A stretch of 64,000 nt of DNA from Bacillus sp. SA1-12. GTDB taxonomy: Bacteria; Bacillota; Bacilli; Bacillales; Bacillaceae. The stretch is taken from contig NZ_LATZ01000017.1 in NCBI RefSeq assembly GCF_000981385.1, positions 32,511 to 96,510 on the forward strand. The letters are read 5' to 3'. The position numbers and the translations under genes were made by a program. Below, piece by piece: positions 25,072 to 34,861 of this stretch; position 1 is the first letter of the stretch, and each line of letters begins with the position of its first letter. The notes beneath the pieces were generated by a model that saw nothing but the letters and a program-made list of their open reading frames with translations, had not been told where the DNA came from and made no database searches.

Positions 25072-25136
25072 GGACAGGATGTCCAAATCAAGCGAGAACC
25101 ACAGGATGTTGCGATGGAAGTGTGTTAATTCTCGCT
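25072..25136. repeat. Paired ACAGGATGT hairpins in the AraC-GH127 spacer
   Basis: GGACAGGATGTCC (25072-25084) and CCACAGGATGTTG (25099-25111) share the core ACAGGATGT, while the flanking arms change together so that each can form a GGA-triloop hairpin. A larger stem AGCGAGAA / TTCTCGCT (25091-25098 and 25129-25136) surrounds the second. This looks like a fragment of a dispersed Bacillus intergenic repeat. The rest of the 315-base spacer shows no further clear element. Confidence 0.45.
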
Positions 25137-25261
25137 TTATTTTAACACAGAAAAACCAAAAAAAAGATATGTAATTGGTTGTATTGTGAATTCCGTTTTC
25201 TGCTTTGCCTTGTAATAATAAGGGTATGACAACAAGTGTTGGTTTCAAGGAGGAAATGAAA

Positions 25262-27544
25262 TTGGAAAACGTTCAAATATTAGATGGCTTATTTAAAGAA
25301 TCTCAAGAAAAAGGAAAGGATTATCTTCTTTATCTTGATGTAGATCGATTAATGGCTCCTTGCTATGAAGCGGCAGGACAAACTGCAAAAAAACATCGTT
25401 ACGGCGGTTGGGAGAAAACAGGTATTAGCGGACATTCAATTGGTCATTGGCTATCAGCTGCAGCAACTATGTATTCCATAACAAACGATCAACAATTAAA
25501 GGAGAAGCTTGATTATGCAGTAAAAGAGCTTGCACATATACAGTCTTTCGATGGAGAAGGGTATGTAAGCGGGTTTTCAAGAACTTGTTTTGACAAGGTT
25601 TTCACAGGTGATTTTGAAGTGGAAAACTTTAGTCTAGGCGGGGGATGGGTCCCATGGTACAGTATTCATAAAATTTATGCAGGTTTAATTGATACGTATC
25701 AGCTCATCGGCAATATGCAAGCACTTGATGTTGTCATAAAGCTTGCCAATTGGGCGAAAAAAGGTACTGATCAATTAACCGATGAGCAGTTTCAAAGAAT
25801 GCTTATATGTGAACACGGCGGTATGAATGAAGCGATGGCAGATCTCTATTTTATTACCGGCAACCGTGACTACTTAGAGCTTGCCACTCGTTTCTGCCAT
25901 AAAGCTGTACTTGATCCGCTTGCAAAAGGGATAGATGAGCTACAAGGGAAACATGCAAATACACAAATTCCGAAAGTAATCGGTGCTGCAAAACTTTATA
26001 TGATCACTGGTGACGAAACATATAAACACATGGCAGAGTATTTTTGGAAACAGGTCACAAAGCATCGATCCTATGTAATTGGCGGTAATAGCATAAACGA
26101 GCATTTCGGGCCGGAAAATACCGAAGAGCTTGGCATTCAAACAACTGAAACGTGTAACACCTATAATATGCTTAAGTTAACGGAGTTACTATTTCAATGG
26201 TCGCAAAAAGCAGAATATACGGATTACTATGAAAAAGCGCTCTATAATCATATTTTAGCTTCACAGGATCCTGATTCGGGAATGAAAACATATTTTGTTT
26301 CAACACAACCTGGGCATTTCAAGGTATATTGCACGCCAGATGAGTCTTTCTGGTGCTGTACGGGAACAGGGATGGAAAATCCAGCACGATATAATCGGCA
26401 TATTTATTATGAAAATCAAGAGGATTTATTTATAAATCTATTTATCTCATCAGACATTCATTTGAAAAATAAAAATTTGAAGCTTAAGCAGGTAACAAAC
26501 TTTCCAGAATCTAATAAAACAAAACTGTTATTTAATAGCGGTACAAAAGAAAACGTAAGGCTCCATATTAGGGTACCGGGTTGGGTTTCGGGACCAATGA
26601 CTGTCCTTGTTAATGGTCAAAAGCAATACCAGTCCCAAGAACGTGGATATATAACCATTGAAAGTCAATGGAGCGAAGGTGATATCATCGATATTGAGAT
26701 TCCGATGAGTTTGCACGTTTCAAGAAGTAAAAATGATCCTAGAAAGGCAGCTATTCTTTTTGGACCGATTGTGTTGGCAGGGGCTTTAGGGAGAGAAAAA
26801 TTCCCAGAAACAGATATCATTGCTGATCATGTTAAACTGAATAACCATCCCTTAATAAACGTTCCAGACCTTATCACGAATGAAGAGGATGTTTCAAAGT
26901 GGATTACACCGATTGAAGGAGAAAAGCTGGCCTTTCGAACAGCTGCAATCGGGCAGCCTGGAAATAGAAGCGTCACTCTCATCCCATTTTATGACCTGCA
27001 TCATCAGCGCTATACGATTTATTGGAATGTTATGGATGAAACAGCCTATCAGTCTTTTGTTGACAAAGAACAAGAGGAAGCGAAAAAACTAAGAGAAATA
27101 ACGGTTGATAGTGTTCAACCTCATGAACAGCAGCCAGAGGTGGATCATGCGATTAAATCGAAAAACTCCAGGTCTGGTTACTTAAACCTCTTCAATTCAG
27201 GATGGAGAGATTGTAAGAATGAAGGCTATTTCAGCTATGAAATGACTGTAAATCCGGAAAATCAGATGTACCTGCTTGTTAGCTACAGCGGGAATGATAC
27301 TGTTTTGCATGAAGACGGAAAAGCGTATCAGCGTGAATTTGATATTTTTATAGATGGGTCGAAAATAGCTCATCAAAAACTGAAAAGAAACGATCCTGGA
27401 AAGCTTTTTGATGTTTGCTACGATATCCCTCTTTCTTTAACACAAGGAAAAGAAAGAGTGGAAGTGAAATTTGCTTCAGAGGATGGAAAAGTAGCAGGAG
27501 GGGTTTATCGAGTTAGAATCTTAAATGACAAGAGTGTTATTTGA
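25262..27544 (+). CDS. Glycoside hydrolase family 127 (beta-L-arabinofuranosidase type)
   Basis: A 760-residue (alpha/alpha)6-barrel enzyme followed by beta domains. The motif WCCTGTGMEN places the paired cysteines at residues 365-366; in the characterised GH127 enzyme HypBA1 a Cys in this region is the nucleophile and others hold zinc. GGWEKTGISGHSIGHWLSA and a Glu in NTEELGIQTTETCNTYN are also family-like. A C-terminal region from about 630 resembles the DUF6805-type domain. No signal peptide, so it acts on imported arabinosyl oligosaccharides. TTG 25262 is 8 bases after AAGGAGG, whereas ATG 25256 is too close to it. The divergent AraC gene is the likely regulator. Confidence 0.85.
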   Translation: MENVQILDGLFKESQEKGKDYLLYLDVDRLMAPCYEAAGQTAKKHRYGGWEKTGISGHSIGHWLSAAATMYSITNDQQLKEKLDYAVKELAHIQSFDGEGYVSGFSRTCFDKVFTGDFEVENFSLGGGWVPWYSIHKIYAGLIDTYQLIGNMQALDVVIKLANWAKKGTDQLTDEQFQRMLICEHGGMNEAMADLYFITGNRDYLELATRFCHKAVLDPLAKGIDELQGKHANTQIPKVIGAAKLYMITGDETYKHMAEYFWKQVTKHRSYVIGGNSINEHFGPENTEELGIQTTETCNTYNMLKLTELLFQWSQKAEYTDYYEKALYNHILASQDPDSGMKTYFVSTQPGHFKVYCTPDESFWCCTGTGMENPARYNRHIYYENQEDLFINLFISSDIHLKNKNLKLKQVTNFPESNKTKLLFNSGTKENVRLHIRVPGWVSGPMTVLVNGQKQYQSQERGYITIESQWSEGDIIDIEIPMSLHVSRSKNDPRKAAILFGPIVLAGALGREKFPETDIIADHVKLNNHPLINVPDLITNEEDVSKWITPIEGEKLAFRTAAIGQPGNRSVTLIPFYDLHHQRYTIYWNVMDETAYQSFVDKEQEEAKKLREITVDSVQPHEQQPEVDHAIKSKNSRSGYLNLFNSGWRDCKNEGYFSYEMTVNPENQMYLLVSYSGNDTVLHEDGKAYQREFDIFIDGSKIAHQKLKRNDPGKLFDVCYDIPLSLTQGKERVEVKFASEDGKVAGGVYRVRILNDKSVI

Positions 27545-27567
27545 TAATAATAGATTCCGCTACTAAG

Positions 27568-27597
27568 AGCCTGACAAAAATATTGTTAGGCTTTTTT
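27568..27597 (+). terminator. Terminator of the GH127 gene
   Basis: Arms AGCCTGACAA / TTGTTAGGCT with one G-U pair and a run of six T. Confidence 0.85.
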
Positions 27598-27624
27598 ACA
27601 CGAATGCGTTTGACTATAGGTTGT

Positions 27625-27666
27625 AAAAAACCTGTCAGATCCCAATCTTTGGATAACTGACAGGTT
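27625..27666 (-). terminator. Terminator of ilvD
   Basis: Perfect ten-base arms AACCTGTCAG / CTGACAGGTT, with six T on the minus strand after the stem. Confidence 0.85.
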
Positions 27667-27682
27667 CAAACTCATTCTTTTA

Positions 27683-29362
27683 TTAAATTTTCATTACTCC
27701 GCCAGTGTTAGCTGATGTAACGAGCTTAGAGTAACGTGCTAAGTAACCTTTTTTCACTTTCGGTTCAAAGCCTTTCCAGTTCGCTTTACGTTTTGCAAAT
27801 TCTTCATCTGAAATTTCTAATTGGATTTTACGATTATTTAAATCAAGTTCGATGATATCACCATTTTCTACAAATGCAATCGGTCCGCCTTCTGCAGCTT
27901 CCGGTGAAATATGACCGATTGAAATACCTCTTGATGCACCTGAGAAACGCCCGTCAGTAATTAAACCTACTTTTGCTCCAAGACCTCTACCAACAATTTG
28001 TGAAGTAGGGGCAAGCATTTCAGGCATTCCTGGTCCGCCTTTAGGACCTTCATAACGGATAACAACAACATCGCCTTCTTTTACTTTACCAGTAATAATT
28101 CCTGAAAGTGCCTCTTCTTGTGAGTCAAAGCAAATGGCAGGACCTCTATGGTAGCCGCCAACAGCAGGGTCAACTGCACCAACTTTTATCACCGCACCAT
28201 CTGGAGCTAAGTTACCAAATAAAACAGCAAGACCGCCTTGCTCAGAATGTGGATTGTCTAATGGACGAATGACATTCTTGTCCAAAATATCTGCTCCAGC
28301 AACATTTTCACGTAATGTTTTGCCTGAAACAGTTAAGCAATCGCCATTAATAGCACCAGGCTTTTTAAGGACCTCATTAATGATCGCACTTACTCCGCCT
28401 GCGTTATGCACATCTTCAATATGGTAATCTGATGCCGGAGCAATTTTTGCCAAATGAGGCACTCGGCTTGCAATATCATTGATACGTTCTAATGAATAAT
28501 CAATTTCTGCCTCATGGGCTAATGCAAGTGTATGCAATACAGTATTTGTAGATCCGCCCATAGCCATATCTAATGCGAAAGCATTATCAATTGCATCAAT
28601 AGTAACAATATCACGCGGTTTAATATCTTTTTTAATAAGTTCCATTAACTGTGTAGCAGAGCGTTTGACAAATTCTCTACGTTCAGGAGAAACAGCTAAA
28701 ATGGTTCCATTTCCCGGAAGTGCAAGTCCGAGACCTTCAGCTAGACAGTTCATTGAGTTTGCTGTAAACATACCTGAACAAGAACCGCATGTTGGACATG
28801 CAAATTGCTCAATTTCTTGAAGTTTTTCTTCTGTTATTTTACCTGATTGGTATGCTCCAACACCTTCAAATACTGAATTTAAGTTAAGCGGGTTACCATC
28901 TTTATCTGTACCAGCCTTCATTGGTCCGCCACTTACGAAAATCGTAGGAATATTTACACGAAGAGCTGCCATTAACATTCCTGGTGTAATTTTGTCACAG
29001 TTTGGAATACATACCATTCCATCGAACCAGTGAGCTGAAACAACCGTTTCTACCGAATCAGCAATGATTTCGCGGCTTGGAAGTGAATATCTCATCCCAA
29101 TATGTCCCATCGCAATTCCATCATCAACACCAATTGTGTTCATCTCAAATGGTACTCCGCCAGCTTCACGAATCGCATCTTTTACAATTTTTCCGAACTC
29201 TTGTAAATGTACATGACCTGGAACTATATCAATATATGAATTGACAACCGCAATAAACGGTTTGCCGAAATCTTCATCTTTTACACCGGCTGCACGAAGC
29301 AAGCTTCTGTGTGGGGCACGGTCAATTCCTTGTTTAATCATATTACTACGTTGTTCAGCCAA
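27683..29362 (-). CDS. ilvD: Dihydroxy-acid dehydratase
   Basis: Converts 2,3-dihydroxy-isovalerate (or -methylvalerate) to the 2-oxo acid in valine/isoleucine synthesis, using an iron-sulfur cluster. Cluster cysteines are visible in [10 protein letters not shown] and [16 protein letters not shown], and the C-terminal half has the GGPGMPEML and GRFSGASRG segments of IlvD. The 559-residue length equals the usual size. The start is TTG 29362, 7 bases after GGAGGG; a TTG at 29377 overlaps that site. It stands alone, away from other ilv genes, with no T-box visible in the 240-base upstream spacer. Confidence 0.96.
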   Translation of the reverse strand: MAEQRSNMIKQGIDRAPHRSLLRAAGVKDEDFGKPFIAVVNSYIDIVPGHVHLQEFGKIVKDAIREAGGVPFEMNTIGVDDGIAMGHIGMRYSLPSREIIADSVETVVSAHWFDGMVCIPNCDKITPGMLMAALRVNIPTIFVSGGPMKAGTDKDGNPLNLNSVFEGVGAYQSGKITEEKLQEIEQFACPTCGSCSGMFTANSMNCLAEGLGLALPGNGTILAVSPERREFVKRSATQLMELIKKDIKPRDIVTIDAIDNAFALDMAMGGSTNTVLHTLALAHEAEIDYSLERINDIASRVPHLAKIAPASDYHIEDVHNAGGVSAIINEVLKKPGAINGDCLTVSGKTLRENVAGADILDKNVIRPLDNPHSEQGGLAVLFGNLAPDGAVIKVGAVDPAVGGYHRGPAICFDSQEEALSGIITGKVKEGDVVVIRYEGPKGGPGMPEMLAPTSQIVGRGLGAKVGLITDGRFSGASRGISIGHISPEAAEGGPIAFVENGDIIELDLNNRKIQLEISDEEFAKRKANWKGFEPKVKKGYLARYSKLVTSANTGGVMKI

Positions 29363-29601
29363 GTTAAATCCCTCCAAATAAACAGTCCATTAAAAAATTC
29401 TTCAGAAAATTTTAATATTTCATATTGTAACATTATTTTTACTATTATCATAGTTTTAAATCACAATTCTTTTCAGTAAAAATAATAGGGAACCTTTTAG
29501 GAGATAAATTATTGTCGAGGAAATGACTATATTTTTTCATGATCGTAAATAAATCAAATGAATATGGAGAAAAATAGAAAAAAACAGGAAGGGGGACTTG
29601 T

Positions 29602-29772
29602 ATGGCAAACGATCCATTCGAAGATACATTTAAACCTTTAAAAAGGAAGGAAGAAGTTTTGGAAATCAGTTCAACTGGATATGGATTGGAGTCTGTTTCA
29701 GAAGAAAATGCAGAAACGCTAAAACCAAAGCAAGAGAATAAAGGAAGCTCTCCGGAATGCGGCGGTCTTTAG
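29602..29772 (+). CDS. Small hydrophilic hypothetical protein (56 aa)
   Basis: A 56-codon frame from ATG 29602 with a GAAGGGGG ribosome site. The product is charged, rich in Glu/Lys/Ser, begins MANDPFEDTFKPLKRKEEVL and ends with a Cys-Gly-Gly segment. No membrane segment. A good terminator follows 30 bases after its stop. Unknown function. Confidence 0.6.
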   Translation: MANDPFEDTFKPLKRKEEVLEISSTGYGLESVSEENAETLKPKQENKGSSPECGGL

Positions 29773-29803
29773 GCAGAATGTCATCAAAGCAAAATCAGTG
29801 CCT

Positions 29804-29848
29804 GAAAGTAGTCTTTTATTGTTAAGGTAAAGGACTACTTTCTTTTAT
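29804..29848 (+). terminator. Terminator of the small gene at 29602, overlapping the Nudix gene end
   Basis: Perfect arms GAAAGTAGTC / GACTACTTTC followed by TTTTATT. The hairpin overlaps the minus-strand Nudix stop codon. Confidence 0.75.
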
Positions 29849-30226
29849 TAAATGTTTTACAGCAGGTAGGTCAGCAGGCGCCCATCTTAATGAGCCTAAA
29901 TGTTCTCTTTTTAACCATATTAGCTTAGCGTGTTCAATTGGAATTGGAAGTCCCTTTGTCATCTTGCATGTAATACAGAGTAAATGAACCCTGAATGTAT
30001 CGTATTCATGAATATTTTCATGGAATAGGGACTGTCCGCTAACTTGGCAACCTAATTCTTCCTTTATTTCTCTTTCGATCGCATGAAAGATATCTTCATT
30101 TTTCTCAACTTTTCCGCCAGGAAATTCCCACATATTCGGTAATGACATATGAGAAGATCTAAGAGCGCAAAGTATTTCATTCTTATCATTCTCAATGATG
30201 GCTGCTACAACCTTTATCGTTTTCAT
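29822..30226 (-). CDS. Nudix hydrolase, MutT-like
   Basis: A 134-residue Nudix protein with a complete Nudix box (G-x5-E-x7-REIKEELGC, around residues 38-60), which binds Mg for pyrophosphate hydrolysis. The surrounding WEFPGGK and the W-x-APADLPAV end match MutT-type (deoxy)nucleoside triphosphate pyrophosphohydrolases, which clean oxidised or damaged dNTPs. ATG 30226 follows GGAGAAG at a short distance; the upstream ATG 30241 overlaps that site. It is monocistronic. Confidence 0.85.
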   Translation of the reverse strand: MKTIKVVAAIIENDKNEILCALRSSHMSLPNMWEFPGGKVEKNEDIFHAIEREIKEELGCQVSGQSLFHENIHEYDTFRVHLLCITCKMTKGLPIPIEHAKLIWLKREHLGSLRWAPADLPAVKHLIKESSPLP

Positions 30227-30480
30227 ATCGAACTTCTCCATTTAAATGAGTTAGTTTTATCTATTGTCTTTACTATACAGGAAGCAAATGAAGATAAAAA
30301 CATTAATAAAAAGTAAATATATTTACAAATTGCAAACTTTCCTAGGTAAAACCTCATAAAAATGTTTACCAAAATCGGTCCATTTATAATCCAATAATCA
30401 TACTTTTTTTATTGGAAGTGTTGATGCTGCAAAGTTTTTCCTTTTTAACATAATCTTTAGGAAGACTAAACCGGTCATTA

Positions 30481-30495
30481 ATAGAGCGTTTACAT
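30481..30495. promoter_or_regulatory. cre-like site before the secreted EEP gene
   Basis: ATAGAGCGTTTACAT, read on the minus strand, matches the relaxed cre consensus with one mismatch, 53 bases upstream of the start. The remainder of the 305-base spacer 30242-30547 shows AT-rich promoter-like sequence but no firm -35/-10 pair. Confidence 0.4.
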
Positions 30496-30547
30496 ATTAT
30501 CGTTATGATGTTTGCTGTAATACATAATTTTTGGGAGGGAATTTGTA

Positions 30548-31456
30548 ATGAAGAGAATGTTATATCCAGTTTTATTAGCAGCAATGGTAACGATGATCAT
30601 TGGCAGCAGTTTATTAGGTACATCCCAAGCATTCGCTGCAACAGCAGCGGAGGAACCATCTAATGTGGATGTAAAGGTTATGACGTATAACCTAAGATAT
30701 CAAAATACCTCTGATCCATCTCCACATACTTGGTCAGAACGACTTCCAGCTATTAAGAAGCTTGTTCGGATGGAGCGCCCGGATATTATTGGCACACAAG
30801 AGGTACTATTTCAACAGCTTCAAGACCTGGAAGAAAACTTGCCTGATTACGAATGGATTGGCTTAGGCAGAGAGGGAGGAAATAAAGGCGAATATTCAGC
30901 GATTTTTTTTAATGAAAACCGCTATCAACCTTTAGAGTATGACCATTTTTGGTTATCAGATACTCCTAATGTAATTGGTTCGAAGACTTGGGGCAATTCC
31001 ATCCCAAGAATGGTAACATGGGCAAAGTTTCTTGATAAGCAAAGCAATCAGCAGTTTTATGTTGTGAACACACATTTTGATCACCAATCAGTTGAAGCAA
31101 GAGAAAAAAGTGCGAAATTAATCTTGGAAAAAACGAAAGCATTCGATCAAAATTTGCCGATCTTATTAACTGGTGACTTTAATACAAGCCCTGATAGTGT
31201 CCCGCATCAAACATTGACTGGCGATGGTGCATTTGATGATTTATGGGAAACAGCTGATACAAAGGTTAATGAGGATCTAGGAACATTTAATGGCTTCCGT
31301 GATCCAACTGGAGGCGGACCAGATCGCAGAATCGACTGGATTCTCGCAAAGGGAAATGTCCGAGCACATAGCATCGAAATTTTGGACTATTATAAAAATG
31401 GACAATTTCCTAGTGATCATTTTCCAGTTATCGCTGATGTAACATTATCATTTTAA
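30548..31456 (+). CDS. Secreted endonuclease/exonuclease/phosphatase family protein
   Basis: A Sec signal peptide is clear: MKRM, a hydrophobic core, and an AFA-A cleavage site near residue 30. The mature part is an EEP-fold phosphodiesterase with MTYNLRYQN, IGTQEV (metal Glu near residue 84), LLTGDFNTSPDS and a closing SDHFPVIADV motif. Targets could be extracellular nucleic acid or phospholipid/sugar phosphodiesters. It is not closely alike in length or motifs to the cytosolic EEP gene at 21690. Good GGGAGG ribosome site; monocistronic with a strong terminator. Confidence 0.87.
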   Translation: MKRMLYPVLLAAMVTMIIGSSLLGTSQAFAATAAEEPSNVDVKVMTYNLRYQNTSDPSPHTWSERLPAIKKLVRMERPDIIGTQEVLFQQLQDLEENLPDYEWIGLGREGGNKGEYSAIFFNENRYQPLEYDHFWLSDTPNVIGSKTWGNSIPRMVTWAKFLDKQSNQQFYVVNTHFDHQSVEAREKSAKLILEKTKAFDQNLPILLTGDFNTSPDSVPHQTLTGDGAFDDLWETADTKVNEDLGTFNGFRDPTGGGPDRRIDWILAKGNVRAHSIEILDYYKNGQFPSDHFPVIADVTLSF

Positions 31457-31465
31457 AATGGAGAT

Positions 31466-31517
31466 AAGAGAAGAAACTTCTGAAGGTGCTTAGCATCCTT
31501 AGGAGTTCTTCTCTTTT
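31466..31517 (+). terminator. Long-stem terminator of the secreted EEP gene
   Basis: Outer arms AAGAGAAGAA / TTCTTCTCTT continue into a partly paired inner stem, with T-rich 3' end. Confidence 0.75.
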
Positions 31518-31532
31518 AAGTTCAAATTCCGC

Positions 31533-32396
31533 CTAAATTACTTTTACATCAACAGATACATTCAATTGCTGTTCCCCTAATCCCTGATATATTCCCTTCA
31601 CAGGAACGATATCTCTGTAGTTTCTGCCATGTCCTATTTTTACGTATCGCCAATTTATTTTTCCGTTATTGGTTGGGTCGAAACCTGTCCAGCCGACTAT
31701 TGGGATATAGGCCTCAACCCATGCGTGTGAGGCATGCTGGATTTCAACATGCTGATTACTGATATCTCCAATAAATTGATAACCACTTACATATCTTGCA
31801 GGTATTTTATATAAATGGCATATGGCAATCATTAAATGTGCATAATCCTGGCATACACCACGTTTTAAACGCAATGTTTCTTCCACAGTCGTATGAACAT
31901 GGGTGGCTTGTGTATCATATGTTAAGTTTGCATAAAGTAAATTTGATATTTGTTCAAGTAATTGATAGATATTCTCTGATTTTTCAATATGTAGCTTCTC
32001 TGAACAAAATGTCTTTAATTCTGGCGTACCGCGAGTATAGTCCGTTTCCATTAAGTATTCTGCATATTGATTTTGAAAGGACTCACTAGCTAGAATTTCA
32101 CTTTCTGTTTTAAAAGGCAAATAGTAGATTTGATTATGATTCTTCTCCTCTGTTTCTACAATAGAAAGTGATTTTATTTCAAGTTCCTCATGTGGGAAGG
32201 GGATGGTAAAATGATGCACCGTATTGCCGAAATAGTCTATGTAAGAAAAGAGCGGCACTTTGGGATCAACAAAGATTGCATGTTCATTGCAAACTTGATG
32301 ATCGTCGGTTCTGGGAGTTAGACGAATCTCATTATTGCTGTCTACTACTGGCTGCTGATACGTATATTTTGTAAGATGGGTAATTTGTATTTTCAC
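31533..32396 (-). CDS. Transglutaminase-like cysteine protease-fold protein with N-terminal bacterial TG-associated domain
   Basis: A 287-residue protein. The N-terminal 100 residues (HLTKYTYQQPV...NEIRLTPR) form the usual bacterial transglutaminase-like N-domain. The catalytic core has Cys182 in RGVCQDYAH, His224 in HASHAWVE and Asp240 in FDPTNN. Third gene of the ATP-grasp / alpha-E / transglutaminase operon; its start overlaps the previous stop by four bases (ATGA). Comparative work has proposed that this triad makes or cleaves a peptide-like product through amide ligation, but no product is established. Confidence 0.88.
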   Translation of the reverse strand: MKIQITHLTKYTYQQPVVDSNNEIRLTPRTDDHQVCNEHAIFVDPKVPLFSYIDYFGNTVHHFTIPFPHEELEIKSLSIVETEEKNHNQIYYLPFKTESEILASESFQNQYAEYLMETDYTRGTPELKTFCSEKLHIEKSENIYQLLEQISNLLYANLTYDTQATHVHTTVEETLRLKRGVCQDYAHLMIAICHLYKIPARYVSGYQFIGDISNQHVEIQHASHAWVEAYIPIVGWTGFDPTNNGKINWRYVKIGHGRNYRDIVPVKGIYQGLGEQQLNVSVDVKVI

Positions 32397-33355
32397 GCTC
32401 CAACGAACTCCTCCTGAAAAAATGTCTTTGTGATGGTTTCCCCAAGTTGATGGCAGGATCCCAACATTTGATAGAGTAAATCTAAACCATAAAGTTCTCC
32501 TTGACTACCAGCAAGAATATCTTTTATTTTGGCCGCTAATTCTATCGCCTGGTCTGATAAAAGACTAAAATTATAATCCTGTTGTCTAATATTTTGCAAA
32601 TTTGTTTCTAATGAAGTTAACGAATAATGAACAGAACGCGGAAAAGTAGGGTGAAGCATCATATATTCAACTACGCTTTCAAACGAAACGTTGTTTGCGT
32701 GAACCTTGCGAAATCCTTCATAACCCCCGATCGATTTTAAAAGAACAATCATCCGGTTATAATCACTCTTTTTCTGTGATAGCGATCCGTCCTCCAGAAA
32801 ATTTATATAAATAGTATAGAGTATTCTCAGTATATTTTCTGCACGCTCCAAATGCTTACCTGCATGCAGGAAATCCCATTCCTGTTCACGTGCCATTACA
32901 GAAAATGCTGTTCCGTTAAAGCTTGATATCCACTCCCTAATTCGTTGGTAGAAGAAGTAAGGTGATTGTTCCAGGGCAGTCTTTAAATTCTGGTCTTTTA
33001 ACCAAAGATAAAAAGCATTGGTAATATCCCACAATTCATCAGGAAGCAATTGCCGCAACGCACGCATATTTGTTCTTGTTTGCTGGACGCAAGAATAGAT
33101 GGAATTTGCGTTTGTTTTATCAAATGTTAGAAACTGTATGGCTGAATGTTCATTGATTTCTTTATATTTCTTATTAAAGTTGTCAACATTTCCGATTGCA
33201 GAAACAAGTCGCTCCCACATATAATCTTGTTCATTCTCATTTTTTATTAGTTCATGGCGCATATGAAAGTTAACATCAATTAATCTTGTATGATTTTCTA
33301 TCCTTTCCGTATAACGTCCGACCCAAAATAATAATTCAGCACATCGATTCATCAT
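32393..33355 (-). CDS. Alpha-E domain protein (DUF403)
   Basis: A 320-residue all-alpha protein beginning NRCAELLFWVGRYTERIENHTRLID, the conserved alpha-E N-terminus, with W-x-LHAGKHLERAENILR near the middle and several helical repeats. No catalytic motif is known. Alpha-E proteins are found almost only next to circularly permuted ATP-grasp and transglutaminase-like genes and are thought to be a partner subunit. It begins 39 bases after the ATP-grasp stop and overlaps the transglutaminase gene by four bases. Confidence 0.9.
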   Translation of the reverse strand: MMNRCAELLFWVGRYTERIENHTRLIDVNFHMRHELIKNENEQDYMWERLVSAIGNVDNFNKKYKEINEHSAIQFLTFDKTNANSIYSCVQQTRTNMRALRQLLPDELWDITNAFYLWLKDQNLKTALEQSPYFFYQRIREWISSFNGTAFSVMAREQEWDFLHAGKHLERAENILRILYTIYINFLEDGSLSQKKSDYNRMIVLLKSIGGYEGFRKVHANNVSFESVVEYMMLHPTFPRSVHYSLTSLETNLQNIRQQDYNFSLLSDQAIELAAKIKDILAGSQGELYGLDLLYQMLGSCHQLGETITKTFFQEEFVGA

Positions 33356-33394
33356 GTTTCTTCACCTCATCATTTTTTTGAACAAAAACCTTTC

Positions 33395-34861
33395 TTAAAG
33401 AACCCAAGTATCTTTTGTACCGCCGCCCTGAGAAGAATTTACAACGAGCGATCCTTCTTTTAGTGCAACTCTGGTAAGTCCTCCGGGAGCAATCTGAACA
33501 GTATCCCCTGAAAATACAAATGCACGAAAATCAATATGGCGTGGTACAGGTTCACCGTCATTTGATAGAGAAGGCGCACATGAAAGGTTCATTGTTGGTT
33601 GTGCAATATACCGTTCTGGATGCTCCTTGATTTTTAGTGCAAAATCATTGATTTCTTCTGCAGTTGCCGTCGGACCAATTAACATACCATATCCGCCTGA
33701 CAGTGTTCTTTCTTTAACAACCATTTTTGATAGATTAGCAAGGACATGATCTTTTTCTTCCTGTTTAGAAAGAATATAGGTAGGAACGTTTTTTAGAATT
33801 GGTTCTTCATTTAAATAATAGCGAATCATGGCTGGTACATATGCATACACAGCTTTATCATCTGCGATTCCTGTTCCAGGGGCATTAGCTAAAGCAACAT
33901 TTCCGGCACGATATGCATTCATGAGACCAGGTACTCCAAGCAGGGAATCAGCCCGAAAAGCAAGAGGATCAAGAAATTCATCATCAATGCGGCGATAAAT
34001 GACATCTACTTGACGGAGACCCTGGATGCTTTTTAAATAAACCTTTTGATCAATGACAATCAAATCTCTTCCTTCAACAAGCTCAATGCCCATCTCTTGA
34101 GCAAGAAATGTGTGATCATAGTACGCAGCATTATGAACACCGGGTGTCAGTAAAACAACAAGCGGATTCTGTTTTCCATTAGGTGCTAAGCTTCTCAGGC
34201 TCCCCAGTAAATGATTTAATCCTTGACTAATTTCACGAACCTGATATTCAAAGAACAACTCTGGAAATAAGTGCATCATTAAGGAGCGATTTTTATAGAC
34301 ATAGGACAATCCAGATGGACTTCGCAAATTATCTTCAAGCACATAGAATTCTCCGGTTTCACTGCGGATAATATCAATACCAGAAAGGGGGATATAATGA
34401 TCATTTGGAATCTTCATCCCAACCATATCAGGAATAAAATACGGGTTTGTCACAATCATTTTTCTTGGAATAATCTCATCTTTAAAGATGTTCTGATCAT
34501 GATAAACATCTTTAATGAACATGTTTAAGGCAATAACCCTTTGCTTTAAACCGCATTCCAGAACCTCCCATTCCTTCGAGTTGATAATTCTCGGAATCAT
34601 ATCAAAAGGGATCGTTCTCTCCGAATGGGTATCTTCATTGCTTCCGTCGTAAAGGGTAAAGGTAATCCCTTGTTTCATCATTTGCGATTGCATAGAGGTA
34701 TTGCGGTTTGTTAACTTATTGGCTCCCATTTTTGAAAACTGATGGTACAGCTTTTCGTATGTACTTCTTACATTTCCATTTTCATCAAACATTTCATCAT
34801 AAAAAGAATGCTTAGCATAATCGGCAAATACATGATTGTTTTTCATTGTCAACACCGTCAC
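33395..34861 (-). CDS. Circularly permuted ATP-grasp protein (type 2, DUF404/DUF407)
   Basis: A 489-residue protein with the permuted ATP-grasp layout: FYDEMFDENG near the N-terminus, PFDMIPRI, the LEDNLRSPSG metal/nucleotide segment, a VIYRRIDDEFLDPL segment, and the C-terminal region HIDFRAFVFSGDTVQIAPGGLTRVA. It should activate a carboxylate with ATP and ligate it to an amine or thiol. The start is GTG 34861, 7 bases after GGAGGAG; an ATG further upstream at 34900 is less well supported. First gene of the triad operon. Confidence 0.88.
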   Translation of the reverse strand: MTVLTMKNNHVFADYAKHSFYDEMFDENGNVRSTYEKLYHQFSKMGANKLTNRNTSMQSQMMKQGITFTLYDGSNEDTHSERTIPFDMIPRIINSKEWEVLECGLKQRVIALNMFIKDVYHDQNIFKDEIIPRKMIVTNPYFIPDMVGMKIPNDHYIPLSGIDIIRSETGEFYVLEDNLRSPSGLSYVYKNRSLMMHLFPELFFEYQVREISQGLNHLLGSLRSLAPNGKQNPLVVLLTPGVHNAAYYDHTFLAQEMGIELVEGRDLIVIDQKVYLKSIQGLRQVDVIYRRIDDEFLDPLAFRADSLLGVPGLMNAYRAGNVALANAPGTGIADDKAVYAYVPAMIRYYLNEEPILKNVPTYILSKQEEKDHVLANLSKMVVKERTLSGGYGMLIGPTATAEEINDFALKIKEHPERYIAQPTMNLSCAPSLSNDGEPVPRHIDFRAFVFSGDTVQIAPGGLTRVALKEGSLVVNSSQGGGTKDTWVL

